A stretch of DNA of 64,000 nt from Taibaiella lutea (GCF_008629695.1 NZ_VWSH01000002.1:651410-715409), one strand, 5' to 3'; numbered from the stretch's first letter, positions 54,907 to 64,000 are shown. The notes: a model not told the origin generated them from the sequence alone. Translations and numbers: made by a program.

Positions 54907-55671
54907 TCAGAATTTCTTTTCCAGCCAGCTTTTCAATTTCTCATCTGTAAAATCTATCCGGACAGGAACAATGGACGCATAGCCGTTATCCAGGGCTTCG
55001 ACATCTGTATCCATGCCTCTGTCTCTGTTTACGAATTTACCTGTCATCCAAAAATAGTCGCGGCCACGCGGGTCTTTACGTTTTATGAAATTTTCAGACC
55101 AGTGTGCATCTGCCTGCCTGCATATTTTTGTGCCTTTAAAATCTTCTTTTGTAACTTTCGGAATGTTGACATTCAAAAGAAAATGTTCCGGCATACGCTC
55201 TGCCAGCATCTTTTGTGTAACTTCTCTTACTACTTCTTTAGCTACTGAAAAGTCAGCGTCGAAATTAAAATCCAGTAAAGAAAAACCTGCCGATGGAATG
55301 CCTTCGACAGCCGCTTCCATGGCGGCACTCATAGTGCCGGAGTATATAACATTTATAGCTGCATTGGAACCGTGATTAACGCCGCTTAAACATATATTCG
55401 GCTTGCGATGCAGGATTACATCATGGGCAAGTTTTACACAGTCAACCGGTGTACCGCTGCTTTGCCACGCTTTAATGCCTAAATCATTGAATACATCTAC
55501 TTCGTCCAGTCGTAAAGGTTTGCCAATGGTGATAGCATGTCCCATGCCGGATTGCGGACTGTCGGGAGCCACTACAATTACTTCACCCAAATCATGAACG
55601 GCTTCTATCAGACTTCTTATGCCCGGAGCTGTTATGCCATCGTCATTTGTTATTAATATGATCGGTTTCAT
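54907..55671 (-). CDS. surE: 5'/3'-nucleotidase SurE
   Basis: A 254-aa protein read from the ATG at 55671 (the open frame to 55767 overlaps the upstream gene). The metal site NDDG (9-12) and the VVAPDSPQSG, GTPVDCVKL and SGVNHGSNAAINVIYSGTMSAA blocks are diagnostic. SurE removes phosphate from nucleoside monophosphates and helps stationary-phase survival. It starts 32 nt after the stop of the ABC-2 permease gene and is probably co-transcribed with it. Confidence 0.95.
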   Translation of the reverse strand: MKPIILITNDDGITAPGIRSLIEAVHDLGEVIVVAPDSPQSGMGHAITIGKPLRLDEVDVFNDLGIKAWQSSGTPVDCVKLAHDVILHRKPNICLSGVNHGSNAAINVIYSGTMSAAMEAAVEGIPSAGFSLLDFNFDADFSVAKEVVREVTQKMLAERMPEHFLLNVNIPKVTKEDFKGTKICRQADAHWSENFIKRKDPRGRDYFWMTGKFVNRDRGMDTDVEALDNGYASIVPVRIDFTDEKLKSWLEKKF

Positions 55672-55703
55672 TCTGAATTTAAAAGAATATTTTTTTGCCG
55701 GAG

Positions 55704-56477
55704 TTATAAATCTGATTTTGAAAGTTTGTATCTGCTGATAATATAATAGAGCACAATGTAAACGCAACTTGCTATTACGAAAGCGCTGACAGCCGGCCCT
55801 TCTGTTTCGCCTCCTGCCATCTTCATCAATTGTTTAAGCGGTGTGAAGGGTAACAATTCATCGCTGCTTTGCAGCGGTAAATAGCTGCTGAAAGAATAAT
55901 CGCGCAACTGCCATTTTATAATATTTTCGGCAATGAAGGAATACAGCATGAATAGCCCGATTGCAAGGCCGCTTCGTTTTACAAGAAAAGCAATCATGGC
56001 CGCAAAGCCGTAATAATTGAGGCTTAATAAAAACAGATAAGCTAATTTATCCATGCCTTCGGTGGCTCCATCAAAGTTGCCGCTATAAATGCGACCCAAA
56101 ATCAAACCCCAGATGCCGGCATAAGCTGTTGTAAAAACAGCCAGCAATATTATTATCAGACATTTTGCATGAAAGGCTTGCATGCGTGTCCAGCCATCAA
56201 TTATATTCTGTCTGCTGGTTTTGTAACGGTATTCGTTAGTAATAAGGATGATGATTAAAAAAGCAATGAACAATACAAGCCAGCTCGTTAAAAAGCCTAA
56301 TATGCTCCAGACATTGGGAAACCCAAAAAGTTGACCAAACAATTGTGCGCCATTTACGTGGCCGCTGCTGAATTGATAGTTGAATAAAGGCAGAAGCAAT
56401 GCAAATAATCCTAACAAAATCCAGAATGTGGGATAGTTTTTTACTTTAAGCCATTCGATTTTTAATAGATGGAGCAT
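55704..56477 (-). CDS. ABC-2-type transporter permease
   Basis: A 257-aa protein with six predicted helices (for example FWILLGLFALLLPLFNYQF, FLTSWLVLFIAFLIIILIT, CLIIILLAVFTTAYAGIWGLIL). The NEYRYKTSRQNIIDGWTR segment is typical of ABC-2 membrane subunits that pair with a separate ATPase. No ATPase gene lies beside it; it should be elsewhere in the genome. The substrate is unknown. Confidence 0.85.
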   Translation of the reverse strand: MLHLLKIEWLKVKNYPTFWILLGLFALLLPLFNYQFSSGHVNGAQLFGQLFGFPNVWSILGFLTSWLVLFIAFLIIILITNEYRYKTSRQNIIDGWTRMQAFHAKCLIIILLAVFTTAYAGIWGLILGRIYSGNFDGATEGMDKLAYLFLLSLNYYGFAAMIAFLVKRSGLAIGLFMLYSFIAENIIKWQLRDYSFSSYLPLQSSDELLPFTPLKQLMKMAGGETEGPAVSAFVIASCVYIVLYYIISRYKLSKSDL

Positions 56478-56589
56478 AATAAGCGAAAGATTTTTAAGGA
56501 TAATAGTTAAGGTATTCCAAAGATAAGGTATTGCAAAAAGAGGTTTGGTTATTTTTAGCGTAAAATTGCATTACGAAAACAACAGGATT

Positions 56590-57201
56590 ATGCATTCTCT
56601 TCATTTAAGATTTTATATAATAGCATTTACATTATTACTAATGCCTTTTTCTGTTTTTACGCAAACGGGAAAATCCGCCATGCCTGTTGATATTACCATT
56701 CAGTTTAAGAATAAGGCTGATAATTCCGATTACATATTGTACAATGTGAATAATGATTTGAAGATAGCAGATTTTAAAGGAAGGCCTGATATGAATTCGA
56801 ATGGTGTCGGTGCAACTTATAGCGGCATTCAGGTGTCTATGGAAGGCAAATCTTTTAATGGTAAAATGGACGTGAATGTTTCCATGATGGTTTATTTTGA
56901 TAAATCCAACTCATGGATGAAGCCTGAAGGAAAGGACGAAAGGGTATTGAACCATGAACAAATTCATTTTGACCTTACGGGAATATATGCCTGCAGGATG
57001 TATCATGCCATTATGAATGAAACATTTAATTCAAAGAATGTAAAGCAAAAGTTGCGTGATATCCAAAGTAAATACACGAATGAGTTACAATCACAGCAAG
57101 CATTGTATGATAAGCAAACCAGACACGGCACAATTGCGGACGTTCAGAAAACGTGGGCGGAAAAAGTTCAGCAAATGAAGTCGGAGATTGATTGTATGTA
57201 A
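56590..57201 (+). CDS. DUF922 family, probable secreted zinc protease
   Basis: A 203-aa protein from the ATG at 56590 with a signal peptide (to about SVFTQ). The HEQIHFDL motif is of HExxH type (His-Glu-x-x-His), and the surrounding NHEQIHFDLTGIYACRM is characteristic of the DUF922/predicted zinc-dependent protease family. The C-terminal half is helical and charged. Substrate and role are unknown. Confidence 0.8.
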   Translation: MHSLHLRFYIIAFTLLLMPFSVFTQTGKSAMPVDITIQFKNKADNSDYILYNVNNDLKIADFKGRPDMNSNGVGATYSGIQVSMEGKSFNGKMDVNVSMMVYFDKSNSWMKPEGKDERVLNHEQIHFDLTGIYACRMYHAIMNETFNSKNVKQKLRDIQSKYTNELQSQQALYDKQTRHGTIADVQKTWAEKVQQMKSEIDCM

Positions 57202-57250
57202 AGAATGTAATATTGATTTATAATTCGCATTTCTGTATAACTTTGCGCCG

Positions 57251-57907
57251 ATGCAAACAAAATTTCCCATAACAGATTTATCGGCACATAAGGGCCTCCG
57301 GTTTCCGGCCAAGGTTATTTCTTATTTATTCCACCCGATGTTTATGCCGGTAGTAATGGCTATTGTTATAAGCTACCTGAATAAATCTGAATTTGTGGGA
57401 ACAACTCCTGCGGAACGCGGCAATTTTCTGCTGAATATAGTACTCAATACTATCTTTTTCCCGTTGATTACTACATTGTTATTGAAGGCCTTAGGCTTTA
57501 TAGAAAGTATTCAGCTGAGGACGAATAAAGAAAGAATCATACCGCTTATCGCAACGATGATTTTTTACTTCTGGAATTACTGGTCTTTAAAGCATCTCAA
57601 TACGCCGTTGTCGCTAAAGGTATTAATGTTGGGTGCATATTGGGGTGTGATATTGGTTTTCATGGCTAATATCTTTATCAAGGTAAGTATGCATACTGCA
57701 GCGGCAGGCGGCGCTATCGGTATCGTTATCGTACTGATGATGATTGGTAACTTTAATTTATTGATTCCTCTTTTATTGACAATGTTGATTGGTGGCATTA
57801 TCGGTACTGCAAGAATGGTGTTGCAGGCACATAAACCGGGAGAAGTCTGGTTAGGTTATCTGATTGGTACTTTAGTACAATTGGGTGCTTATTGGTATCT
57901 GAAATAG
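57251..57907 (+). CDS. PAP2-like membrane protein
   Basis: A 218-aa protein with about six transmembrane helices. Motifs are reminiscent of lipid phosphatases of the PAP2 family: RTNKERIIPL (cf. KxxxxxxRP), KVSMHTAAAGG (cf. PSGH) and ARMVLQAHKPGEVWLGY (cf. SRxxxxxHxxxD), but none is an exact match, so activity is uncertain. A good TAACTTTG element (57238-57245) with a TTG 22 nt upstream lies just before the start. Confidence 0.7.
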   Translation: MQTKFPITDLSAHKGLRFPAKVISYLFHPMFMPVVMAIVISYLNKSEFVGTTPAERGNFLLNIVLNTIFFPLITTLLLKALGFIESIQLRTNKERIIPLIATMIFYFWNYWSLKHLNTPLSLKVLMLGAYWGVILVFMANIFIKVSMHTAAAGGAIGIVIVLMMIGNFNLLIPLLLTMLIGGIIGTARMVLQAHKPGEVWLGYLIGTLVQLGAYWYLK

Positions 57908-57931
57908 GGAAAATTGGATTCTTGTTTTATA

Positions 57932-57962
57932 GATTTGACAACTTTTTAAAAGTTGTCAAATC
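57932..57962. terminator. Bidirectional terminator hairpin
   Basis: GATTTGACAACTTTT and AAAAGTTGTCAAATC pair perfectly around one T, between convergent genes PAP2-like and serC. Confidence 0.75.
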
Positions 57963-57992
57963 TTGAATAGCTAAACTGAAAAAGCGGTAATA

Positions 57993-59060
57993 TTAATTTA
58001 CAGTATTTTCATATTCCTTTATAACACTTACCAACCGCTGAACGTCTTCCACTGAAATAGCATTATACATGGATGCCCTGAAACCACCAACGCTGCGATG
58101 ACCTTTGATTCCGACAATATCCCTTTCTTTGGCAAAATCAAGGAACATTTCTGTATGCTTGTCGTCATGCGTCCTGAAACACGCATTCATCATACTCCGG
58201 TCTTCTTTTTTTGCAACACCGTAAAATAATTTACTTTCGTCGATTGCATCATACAGCAACCTTGCCTTCTCTTCATTGCTTTGCTGCATGGCATCCATTC
58301 CGATTGCTTTTATCCAGCGCAATGTTAGTAAGCTACAATAAATTGGAAATACCGGTGGGGTATTCAAAACGGAATTGTTTTTAGCCATGTCCCTGTAAGA
58401 AAGGATTTCAGGTAAAACACGTTTTTGCTTTTCCAATAAGGATTTACGAATCACGATCAATGTTACACCTGCGGGACCTATATTTTTTTGTGCTACTGCA
58501 TATATCAAACTGAATTTGCTATAGTCCAGTTTTCTGCTGTAAAGCTCTGAACTCATGTCCACGATTAATGGAACTTCTGTTTCAGGAAATGAATGGAACT
58601 GTGTTCCGTAGATTGTATTGTTACTGGTAAAATGCAAATAAGACAAGTCTTCGGGGGTATCACCCCATTGAGGAATATATTGGAAATTATCTGCTTTTGA
58701 ACTTCCTAAAACATTTGTATTGCCGTATAGCTTTCCGTTCTTCAGCGCTTCCGATGCCCAATGCCCGCTTTCAATATAACCGGCAGTTTCATTTACAGCA
58801 AGGAAATTCATAGGTATCATGCTGAATTGCAAACGACCGCCACCTTGCATCCATACTGCTTGATAATCATTTTTATCCAATCCCAATAATTCCAATGCTA
58901 ATGTATTGGCTTCTTCAAGAATAGCTTCAAACAATTTGCCTCTATGTGGGATTTCAAGAATAGACAGGCCGCTGTTATTATAATTCAAAATAGCTTCAGA
59001 AGCCTGTTGCAATACTTCCTTTGGTAAAGCGGCAGGACCCGCATCGAAATTTATCAGCAT
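57993..59060 (-). CDS. serC: Phosphoserine aminotransferase
   Basis: A 355-aa class-V PLP aminotransferase with NFDAGPAALPKEVLQQA at the N-terminus, HRGKLF, the QGGGRLQFSMIPMNF block, and QKNIGPAG with the PLP-binding Lys. It transfers an amino group from glutamate to 3-phosphohydroxypyruvate in serine synthesis (and can act in pyridoxine synthesis). The serA gene is not in the window. Confidence 0.94.
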   Translation of the reverse strand: MLINFDAGPAALPKEVLQQASEAILNYNNSGLSILEIPHRGKLFEAILEEANTLALELLGLDKNDYQAVWMQGGGRLQFSMIPMNFLAVNETAGYIESGHWASEALKNGKLYGNTNVLGSSKADNFQYIPQWGDTPEDLSYLHFTSNNTIYGTQFHSFPETEVPLIVDMSSELYSRKLDYSKFSLIYAVAQKNIGPAGVTLIVIRKSLLEKQKRVLPEILSYRDMAKNNSVLNTPPVFPIYCSLLTLRWIKAIGMDAMQQSNEEKARLLYDAIDESKLFYGVAKKEDRSMMNACFRTHDDKHTEMFLDFAKERDIVGIKGHRSVGGFRASMYNAISVEDVQRLVSVIKEYENTVN

Positions 59061-59126
59061 TTTAATTTGTGAATAGTCAATAGTGAATTGTCAACAATAA
59101 TCCGGAGCCTGAAGATTGAGGTTTTA

Positions 59127-59546
59127 TTATTTTACTTTCATTTGAGCGAAGTAGGGATGTTCCGGGTTAACAATTAATTCCTGCTTCAAAGGATGAATTA
59201 AAACATCCATGTCTTCCAAAGGAATGGCTCCTAATAATGGTTCGCTATCTCCTGGCAGTACCATAGCATTACAAATTGTGCGTCTGTTTTTGAACTTTAG
59301 TTCCACCATACTTACAACATCACATTCTACTATCTGACTATTAGCTAATTGTGCTTTTCTTTTTTCTACAACCGGAAACTGAAGTTGTTCTTGTATGCTT
59401 TCATTAATGCAGAGCATATAGCTTCCTGTATCAACCAGAAGATTCAAAGACATTCTTCTGATTTCATCTTCTCCAATTATAAATCGACGAGATAATACAA
59501 TGTCTTCTGCGTTTATGATCTCAATATCAGCATATACTAATCCCAT
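59127..59546 (-). CDS. Retroviral-type (clan AA) aspartyl protease-like protein
   Basis: A 139-aa single-domain protein with the aspartyl protease active-site motif LLVDTGSYMLCI (DTG). The second half contains EPLLGAIPLEDMDVLIHP, as in bacterial clan AA proteases, which work as dimers. It has no signal peptide. Substrate unknown. Confidence 0.82.
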   Translation of the reverse strand: MGLVYADIEIINAEDIVLSRRFIIGEDEIRRMSLNLLVDTGSYMLCINESIQEQLQFPVVEKRKAQLANSQIVECDVVSMVELKFKNRRTICNAMVLPGDSEPLLGAIPLEDMDVLIHPLKQELIVNPEHPYFAQMKVK

Positions 59547-59589
59547 ATCTTATTGTTTTATTCAAATTTACGAATTTTCATTAAGTGTG

Positions 59590-60963
59590 TCACCCGAAAA
59601 AAGTCTGGTAAACATCGCTCACTTTATTCGCTAATTTTATTTCAATATTGAAGTTTTTGGTATCTAATCCTTTTGCATTTGCCTTTGGTATAACAATCAC
59701 ATCCATTCCCATTTTTGCAGCTTCTGCTATTCGTTGTTCAATACGGTTCACCGCACGGATTTCACCGCTTAAGCCAACTTCACCGACAAGACAAACATTG
59801 GATGGCAAGGCATTGTCTTCGTAAGAAGAAAGCAATGCACAAACGATGGGTAAATCAATAGCGGGATCTTCAATCTTCAAACCGCCTGCTATATTCAGGA
59901 ATACGTCTTTCATTCCAAAATGGAAGCCGCCTCTTTTTTCCAGAACAGCCAACAACAATTGCAGGCGACGTAAATCAAAGCCATTGGTGGTTCTTTGCGG
60001 CGTTCCGTAAACTGCCTGTGATGCCAAAGCCTGCACTTCAATCATCATAGGTCTTAATCCTTCAATGGCTGCGGCTATTGCTATTCCGCTTAATGGTTCA
60101 TCATGTTGGGTCAGTAATACCTCTGACGGATTGGTTACACCACGCATGCCCTGGGATGTCATTTCATAAATACCCAATTCGGATGTAGAGCCAAATCGAT
60201 TTTTGAGCGTCCGTAAGATTCTGTAAGCGTAATGACGATCGCCTTCAAATTGCAAAACGGTGTCTACCATGTGTTCCAGAATTTTCGGTCCCGCTATATT
60301 TCCATCCTTGGTAATATGCCCGATAATACAAACAGGCGTTCCGGTCTGCTTGGCGAAACGTTGCAGCTCTGCAGCACATTCCCTGACCTGCGAAACGCTG
60401 CCCGGTGCGCTTTCGATAGAGGATGATTCTAAAGTTTGTATGGAATCAATAATGACCCATTGCGGTTTCAGTTTTTTTATTTCCGAAAAGATGACATTTG
60501 TGTCCGTGGCCGTAAGTAAATAAAGATTATCATTTTTTACACCAACCCTTTCTGCCCGCATTTTAATCTGATGCGCACTTTCCTCGCCTGATACATAAAG
60601 TGTTTTTGCTCCCTGCCATTGCATGGCACATTGTAGAAACAAAGTGGATTTACCAATACCCGGTTCTCCCGCAACCAACACAACAGAGCCCTGCACCAAG
60701 CCGCCGCCAAGCGTTCTGTTCAGTTCTTCGTCAGGCAATAACATTCTTGATTCTTCTTCGGCTACAATGGATTCTATGCTTTTGGCTTTACCGGTTTCTT
60801 TTTTTTCTTCCGTCCATAAGTCAGAAACATCGTTCTTATTGGAGGCTTTCGTTACTTTTTCTTCTACAAAGGAATTCCACGCGCCGCAACTTGGACATTT
60901 CCCTGCCCATTTAGGACTTTCAAATCCACATTGCTGACAAAAGAAGGCTGATTTATTTTTCAA
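59590..60963 (-). CDS. radA: DNA repair protein RadA
   Basis: A 457-aa RecA-like protein. The N-terminal zinc finger has Cys9, Cys12, Cys23 and Cys26 (FFCQQCGFESPKWAGKCPSC). Walker A GEPGIGKST is at 99-107, the RadA-specific KNRFG motif (TLKNRFGST) follows, and the C-terminal Lon-like domain ends the chain. RadA promotes branch migration of recombination intermediates. The start is a TTG at 60961-60963; no in-frame ATG precedes it. Confidence 0.95.
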   Translation of the reverse strand: MKNKSAFFCQQCGFESPKWAGKCPSCGAWNSFVEEKVTKASNKNDVSDLWTEEKKETGKAKSIESIVAEEESRMLLPDEELNRTLGGGLVQGSVVLVAGEPGIGKSTLFLQCAMQWQGAKTLYVSGEESAHQIKMRAERVGVKNDNLYLLTATDTNVIFSEIKKLKPQWVIIDSIQTLESSSIESAPGSVSQVRECAAELQRFAKQTGTPVCIIGHITKDGNIAGPKILEHMVDTVLQFEGDRHYAYRILRTLKNRFGSTSELGIYEMTSQGMRGVTNPSEVLLTQHDEPLSGIAIAAAIEGLRPMMIEVQALASQAVYGTPQRTTNGFDLRRLQLLLAVLEKRGGFHFGMKDVFLNIAGGLKIEDPAIDLPIVCALLSSYEDNALPSNVCLVGEVGLSGEIRAVNRIEQRIAEAAKMGMDVIVIPKANAKGLDTKNFNIEIKLANKVSDVYQTFFG

Positions 60964-61010
60964 AAGAAGGAGGGATATTTTATTAAGTTTCTGAATTGGA
61001 ATGCAAGTTA

Positions 61011-61048
61011 TGCAAACCTTATAGGTTTTGAAAACCTATAAGGTTTTA
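61011..61048. repeat. REP-like palindrome, left of the RAYT gene
   Basis: TGCAAACCTTATAGGTTTTG followed by AAAACCTATAAGGTTTT forms a nearly perfect hairpin. Almost the same sequence stands on the other side of the transposase gene (61754-61790). Confidence 0.8.
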
Positions 61049-61102
61049 TTTTGACAGTAATATTTGATGCTTATTTTTGAGTATTGTTTTAAATTATTAC
61101 TT

Positions 61103-61732
61103 ATGAAGTATGTGGAAAAATTTAAACCCGAAAGCTACTATCATATTTTTAATCATGCCGTAGGCAATGACAATCTGTTTAGAAATGAAGATAATTATTA
61201 TTATTTCCTGAAGAGGTATGTGCATTATATTCTGCCGATAGCAAAAACGTTTTCCTACTGTTTATTGCCAAATCATTTTCACCTTTTTATCCAATTCAGA
61301 ACAGAAGCAGAGATATTGAGCCATTATTGTATCTTAAATGAAGGAGCAATTATTCCTGACAATGAGTTTGATTTTCACAAATTTCTGATGCAACAGTTTA
61401 GCAACTTCCTGAACAGTTACACAAAGTCTATAAATAAAAGATACAATAGAAAGGGCGCGCTGTTTTTAGATTATACCAGAAGAATTGAGATTGTGCATCC
61501 TCAATATTATAGAAATCTGGTTCATTACATTCACAATAATCCTGTAAAGCATGGGTTTTGTTTATATCCGGAAGAATGGAAGTTCTCCTCTTATAGTGCT
61601 CTTTTTCGTATGGACATTTCATCGAGAATAGAAAGAGAGCAAATGATTGAATGGTTTAACGGAGATATTTCAGTGAGCAATTATAATAACACACATAATA
61701 AGTTTATGCCTGAATTGTATGTAATTGAATAA
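61103..61732 (+). CDS. REP-associated tyrosine transposase (RAYT, Y1 HUH family)
   Basis: A 209-aa protein from the ATG at 61103, which opens the RAYT motif KFKPESYYHIFNHAVG. The HUH metal site is LLPNHFHLFIQF, and the C-terminal YYRNLVHYIHNNPVKHGF holds the candidate catalytic Tyr. These single-domain transposases act on short palindromes (REPs) rather than on a full insertion sequence. Two matching palindromes (61011-61048, 61754-61790) bracket the gene, as expected. Confidence 0.9.
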   Translation: MKYVEKFKPESYYHIFNHAVGNDNLFRNEDNYYYFLKRYVHYILPIAKTFSYCLLPNHFHLFIQFRTEAEILSHYCILNEGAIIPDNEFDFHKFLMQQFSNFLNSYTKSINKRYNRKGALFLDYTRRIEIVHPQYYRNLVHYIHNNPVKHGFCLYPEEWKFSSYSALFRMDISSRIEREQMIEWFNGDISVSNYNNTHNKFMPELYVIE

Positions 61733-62045
61733 ACCAAAAATAGTATCCATGTCTGCAAACCTTATAGGTTTTTAAAACCTATAAGGTTTATCATCCGCCG
61801 AACAGACATTGAGTAAGGTTCCTTACAATTTCCATCCATAAATATAAACAAAAAAATACCGTCCCGATATTATCAGGACGGCTACTTACTTACTAACCCA
61901 TTATTATCATAAGTACCCCACAAAAATAAGTCGCAAAAGGCTAAAAATGAAATCGAATTTATCAGTTTTGTCTATATCCTGTTTTGTTCTTTAGCGCATT
62001 TTCGTGTCAAATATGCTAAATAAACGTTTGATTTTCAGATTATAA
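61733..62045. other. Intergenic region with right palindrome
   Basis: It contains the right REP-like palindrome (61754-61790) and a weak inverted repeat CCGTCC/GGACGG at 61859-61881 without a T tail. Nothing else is evident before the aldo/keto reductase end. Confidence 0.5.
61754..61790. repeat. REP-like palindrome, right of the RAYT gene
   Basis: TGCAAACCTTATAGGTTTTT followed by AAAACCTATAAGGTTTA is the same palindrome as at 61011-61048, in the same orientation. Confidence 0.8.
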
Positions 62046-63035
62046 TTAAAATTGTGGCATTGTAGGTTTCGTGTTCATAATATTGTCTATCCGCTCCTTT
62101 ATCTCATTTGTTATTTTTGGATATACGTCCAGCGCTTTTAAGTTTTCCAATAATTGTGCTTCTTTGGTGGCACCTAAAATGGCAGTTGTTACATTCGGAT
62201 TACTAATGCACCATGCAATAGATAATGTTGCAAGTGTAGTATCCAATTCTTCAGCCACTTGCTGCAATGTTTTAATACGTTCAATTCTGTCTTCCGTAAA
62301 AGTTCTGTCTTTCAGCCATTCAAAACCTTCCAATGCCAGACGTGAATCATCAGGAATACCATTGTTGTATTTACCGGACAATAGGCCGGATGCCAAAGGA
62401 CTCCAGATCGTTGTGCCCATCCCGATATTTTTGAAAATGGTATAATATTCCACTTCCATTTTCTGGCGTTCCAGCAAATTGTATTGCGGTTGTTCCATTG
62501 CCGGGCCTTCCAAACCTAACCTTTGTGCTACCGCGTGTGCTTCCATGATTTCAGCGCCGCTCCATTCGCTCGTTCCCCAATAGAATATTTTACCTTGCTG
62601 AATCAATGTATTCATGCTCCGCACCACCTCTTCCATCGGAACATTCTTATCTGGACGATGGCAAAAGAACAAGTCCAGGTATTCCAGTTGTAACCTTTGT
62701 AAAGCCTCGTCACATGCTTCCATTATGTGTTTGCGGCTTAGTCCGTGTTGGTTAGGCTTGTTTTCCTTGCCCCTCCATCCGAAAAATACTTTGCTTGAAA
62801 CCGTATAAGACGAACGTTCCCAATTCTTTGATTTCAATACACGGCCCATCATTAGTTCAGATTGGCCTGATGAATATACTTCGGCATTGTCAAAGAAATT
62901 GATGCCATTTTCATAAGCAATGCTCATCAACCTGTCCGAAATGCTGTCATCAATCTGCTTTGCAAACGTTACCCACGAACCATAAGACAAAGCACTTAAT
63001 TGCAGGCCTGTATTGCCCATTCTACGATATTCCAT
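62046..63035 (-). CDS. Aldo/keto reductase (Kv-beta/AKR6-like)
   Basis: A 329-aa TIM-barrel oxidoreductase: MGNTGLQLSALSYGSW at the N-terminus, FFDNAEVYSSGQSELMMGRVL with the catalytic Tyr, SSKVFFGWRGKENKPNQHG, LDLFFCHRPDKNVPMEEVV and a late ATLSIAWCISNPNVTTAILGATK with NADPH-binding residues. The sequence resembles the voltage-gated K+ channel beta subunit-like AKRs. Substrate unknown. Confidence 0.93.
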   Translation of the reverse strand: MEYRRMGNTGLQLSALSYGSWVTFAKQIDDSISDRLMSIAYENGINFFDNAEVYSSGQSELMMGRVLKSKNWERSSYTVSSKVFFGWRGKENKPNQHGLSRKHIMEACDEALQRLQLEYLDLFFCHRPDKNVPMEEVVRSMNTLIQQGKIFYWGTSEWSGAEIMEAHAVAQRLGLEGPAMEQPQYNLLERQKMEVEYYTIFKNIGMGTTIWSPLASGLLSGKYNNGIPDDSRLALEGFEWLKDRTFTEDRIERIKTLQQVAEELDTTLATLSIAWCISNPNVTTAILGATKEAQLLENLKALDVYPKITNEIKERIDNIMNTKPTMPQF

Positions 63036-63222
63036 ATTTCTTGTTGTATTAGTTTCTCGCAGCGGCGCAGCGTCACTGTGGGAAAATAGAATGTATTATT
63101 GAAATTCTTGTCAAATTTAGGGAGCTAAAAGCAAAAGGACTGCAAATAATGCAGCCCTTTTATCTGATGGTATAATCAATGTTTCTTATTAAACCTTAAT
63201 GCTCAACCATTTTACTTCACAA

Positions 63223-64000
63223 TTAATACTGCTCTGCTTTTTTCAAAATAACAGGAGAAATATTCAGTCCCATGTTTCTGATAATTTCATTGCCGAATTC
63301 ACTTGTCTTCAATAAAGTAGCATCCGTCATCAAATTATAGAAATCAATTGTAACGGTTTTGCGCATAATGGTTGCGCTCAGGCCACCTGTAATCAGTTCT
63401 GCAGCTTCATGCCATCCAAGATATTCCAGCAACATTACGCCGCTCAGAATCAGGGAAGAAGGATTCATGGTATCTGTATTGGCAAAACGTGGCGCAGTGC
63501 CATGCGTTGCTTCAAAGATGGCATAACCCGTTTTGTAATTGATATTTGCACCCGGTGCAATACCAATACCACCAACGGCAGCAGCCAATGCATCGGAAAT
63601 ATAATCGCCATTCAGGTTCAGCGTAGCAACTACGGAATAATCTTTAGGCGCCAGCAAAATCTGTTGTAAGAAATTATCAGCAATTACATCATTGATAATG
63701 ATTTTGCCTGTTTTCTTCGCTTCGCGCAATGCCTCGTTTGCATCCTTCTCACCTTTCTCTTTTTTGATAGCTTCCCATTGGTCCCATGTGAAAACTTTAT
63801 CGCCATATTCGCGTTGCGCCATTTCATAACCCCAGTTCTTGAAACCACCTTCTGTGTATTTCATGATATTGCCTTTATGTACCAGGCTTACCGTTGGTTT
63901 ATGATGCTCGATAGCGTAATCGATGGCAGCGCGGATAAGACGCTCAGAACCGTCTTTGGAAACAGGTTTTACCCCAAAGGAAGAAGAATCAGGGAAACGG
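63223..64000 (-). CDS. icd: NADP-dependent isocitrate dehydrogenase, 3' part (runs off the window)
   Basis: The frame stays open from 63223 to the window edge, so the gene is partial: [33 protein letters not shown] precedes the internal Met at 63864 and there is no start codon before the edge. The blocks [47 protein letters not shown] and [14 protein letters not shown] mark an NADP-type isocitrate dehydrogenase. It converts isocitrate to 2-oxoglutarate in the TCA cycle. The visible part is the C-terminal about 258 residues. Confidence 0.94.
   Translation of the reverse strand, partial: RFPDSSSFGVKPVSKDGSERLIRAAIDYAIEHHKPTVSLVHKGNIMKYTEGGFKNWGYEMAQREYGDKVFTWDQWEAIKKEKGEKDANEALREAKKTGKIIINDVIADNFLQQILLAPKDYSVVATLNLNGDYISDALAAAVGGIGIAPGANINYKTGYAIFEATHGTAPRFANTDTMNPSSLILSGVMLLEYLGWHEAAELITGGLSATIMRKTVTIDFYNLMTDATLLKTSEFGNEIIRNMGLNISPVILKKAEQY

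Overview
The window is a 64 kb stretch of a Bacteroidota chromosome, most likely from the Chitinophagales/Chitinophagaceae side of the phylum. The signs are: the long NusB (321 aa), a DUF5522/DUF983/YajC/LytS-LytTR gene complement typical of the phylum, a giant type IX secretion (T9SS) cargo protein with a C-terminal sorting domain, gyrA with a long acidic tail, moderately AT-rich DNA, and promoters of the Bacteroidota type (TTG, 19-20 nt, TAnnTTTG). No organism name can be fixed from the sequence alone.

Layout. 1-5.4 kb (minus strand): an operon-like run that pairs an MbnP-like lipoprotein with a MauG/MbnH-like diheme peroxidase and a putative outer-membrane protein, preceded by a CorC/HlyC-type CBS membrane protein, a thioredoxin-like protein and a small Cys-rich membrane protein. 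5.5-19.5 kb (mostly plus): core housekeeping genes (nusB, yajC, coaE, ribH, an ATL protein, an OprO/OprP-like porin, dxr, rseP, a LytS/LytTR two-component pair, a SMI1/KNR4 protein), then msrA.

20.57-31.33 kb: an accessory island beside a tRNA-Ser(UGA) gene. All its genes lie on the plus strand. It holds an LRR-Roc-COR-TIR (Roco) protein, a three-gene locus resembling an ABC-three-component (ABC-3C) conflict system, a stand-alone trypsin-like protease, and a fusion of a trypsin-like protease with an alpha/beta hydrolase. Degenerate copies of the tRNA-Ser 3' end plus its terminator lie before and after the Roco gene and after the last gene. They look like scars of successive insertions. The ABC-3C ATPase carries a one-base frameshift just before its Walker A motif. 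No integrase is visible.

31.4-42 kb: a small secreted protein, about 1 kb of decayed DNA, the 1969-aa T9SS adhesin with a large internal duplication, an unusual array of about twenty degenerate 21-bp repeats, and a pectate-lyase-fold (tail-spike-like) secreted protein. 42-50 kb: a WYL regulator with DinB, an AraC regulator, DUF983, a HEAT-repeat pair, a TMEM175-type channel, an ABC exporter and a cold-shock protein.

50-64 kb: gyrA, a glutathione peroxidase, a secreted-protein gene broken by a frameshift in a poly-A/T run, surE with an ABC-2 permease, a DUF922 protease-like protein, a PAP2-like membrane protein, serC, an aspartyl protease, radA, a RAYT transposase flanked by two matching palindromes, an aldo/keto reductase, and the 3' part of icd running off the window edge.

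The best candidates for new biology are the tRNA-Ser island (Roco-TIR, ABC-3C, paired trypsin proteins), the 21-bp repeat array and the RAYT/palindrome unit. All functional statements are read from motifs and family knowledge; no database search was run.
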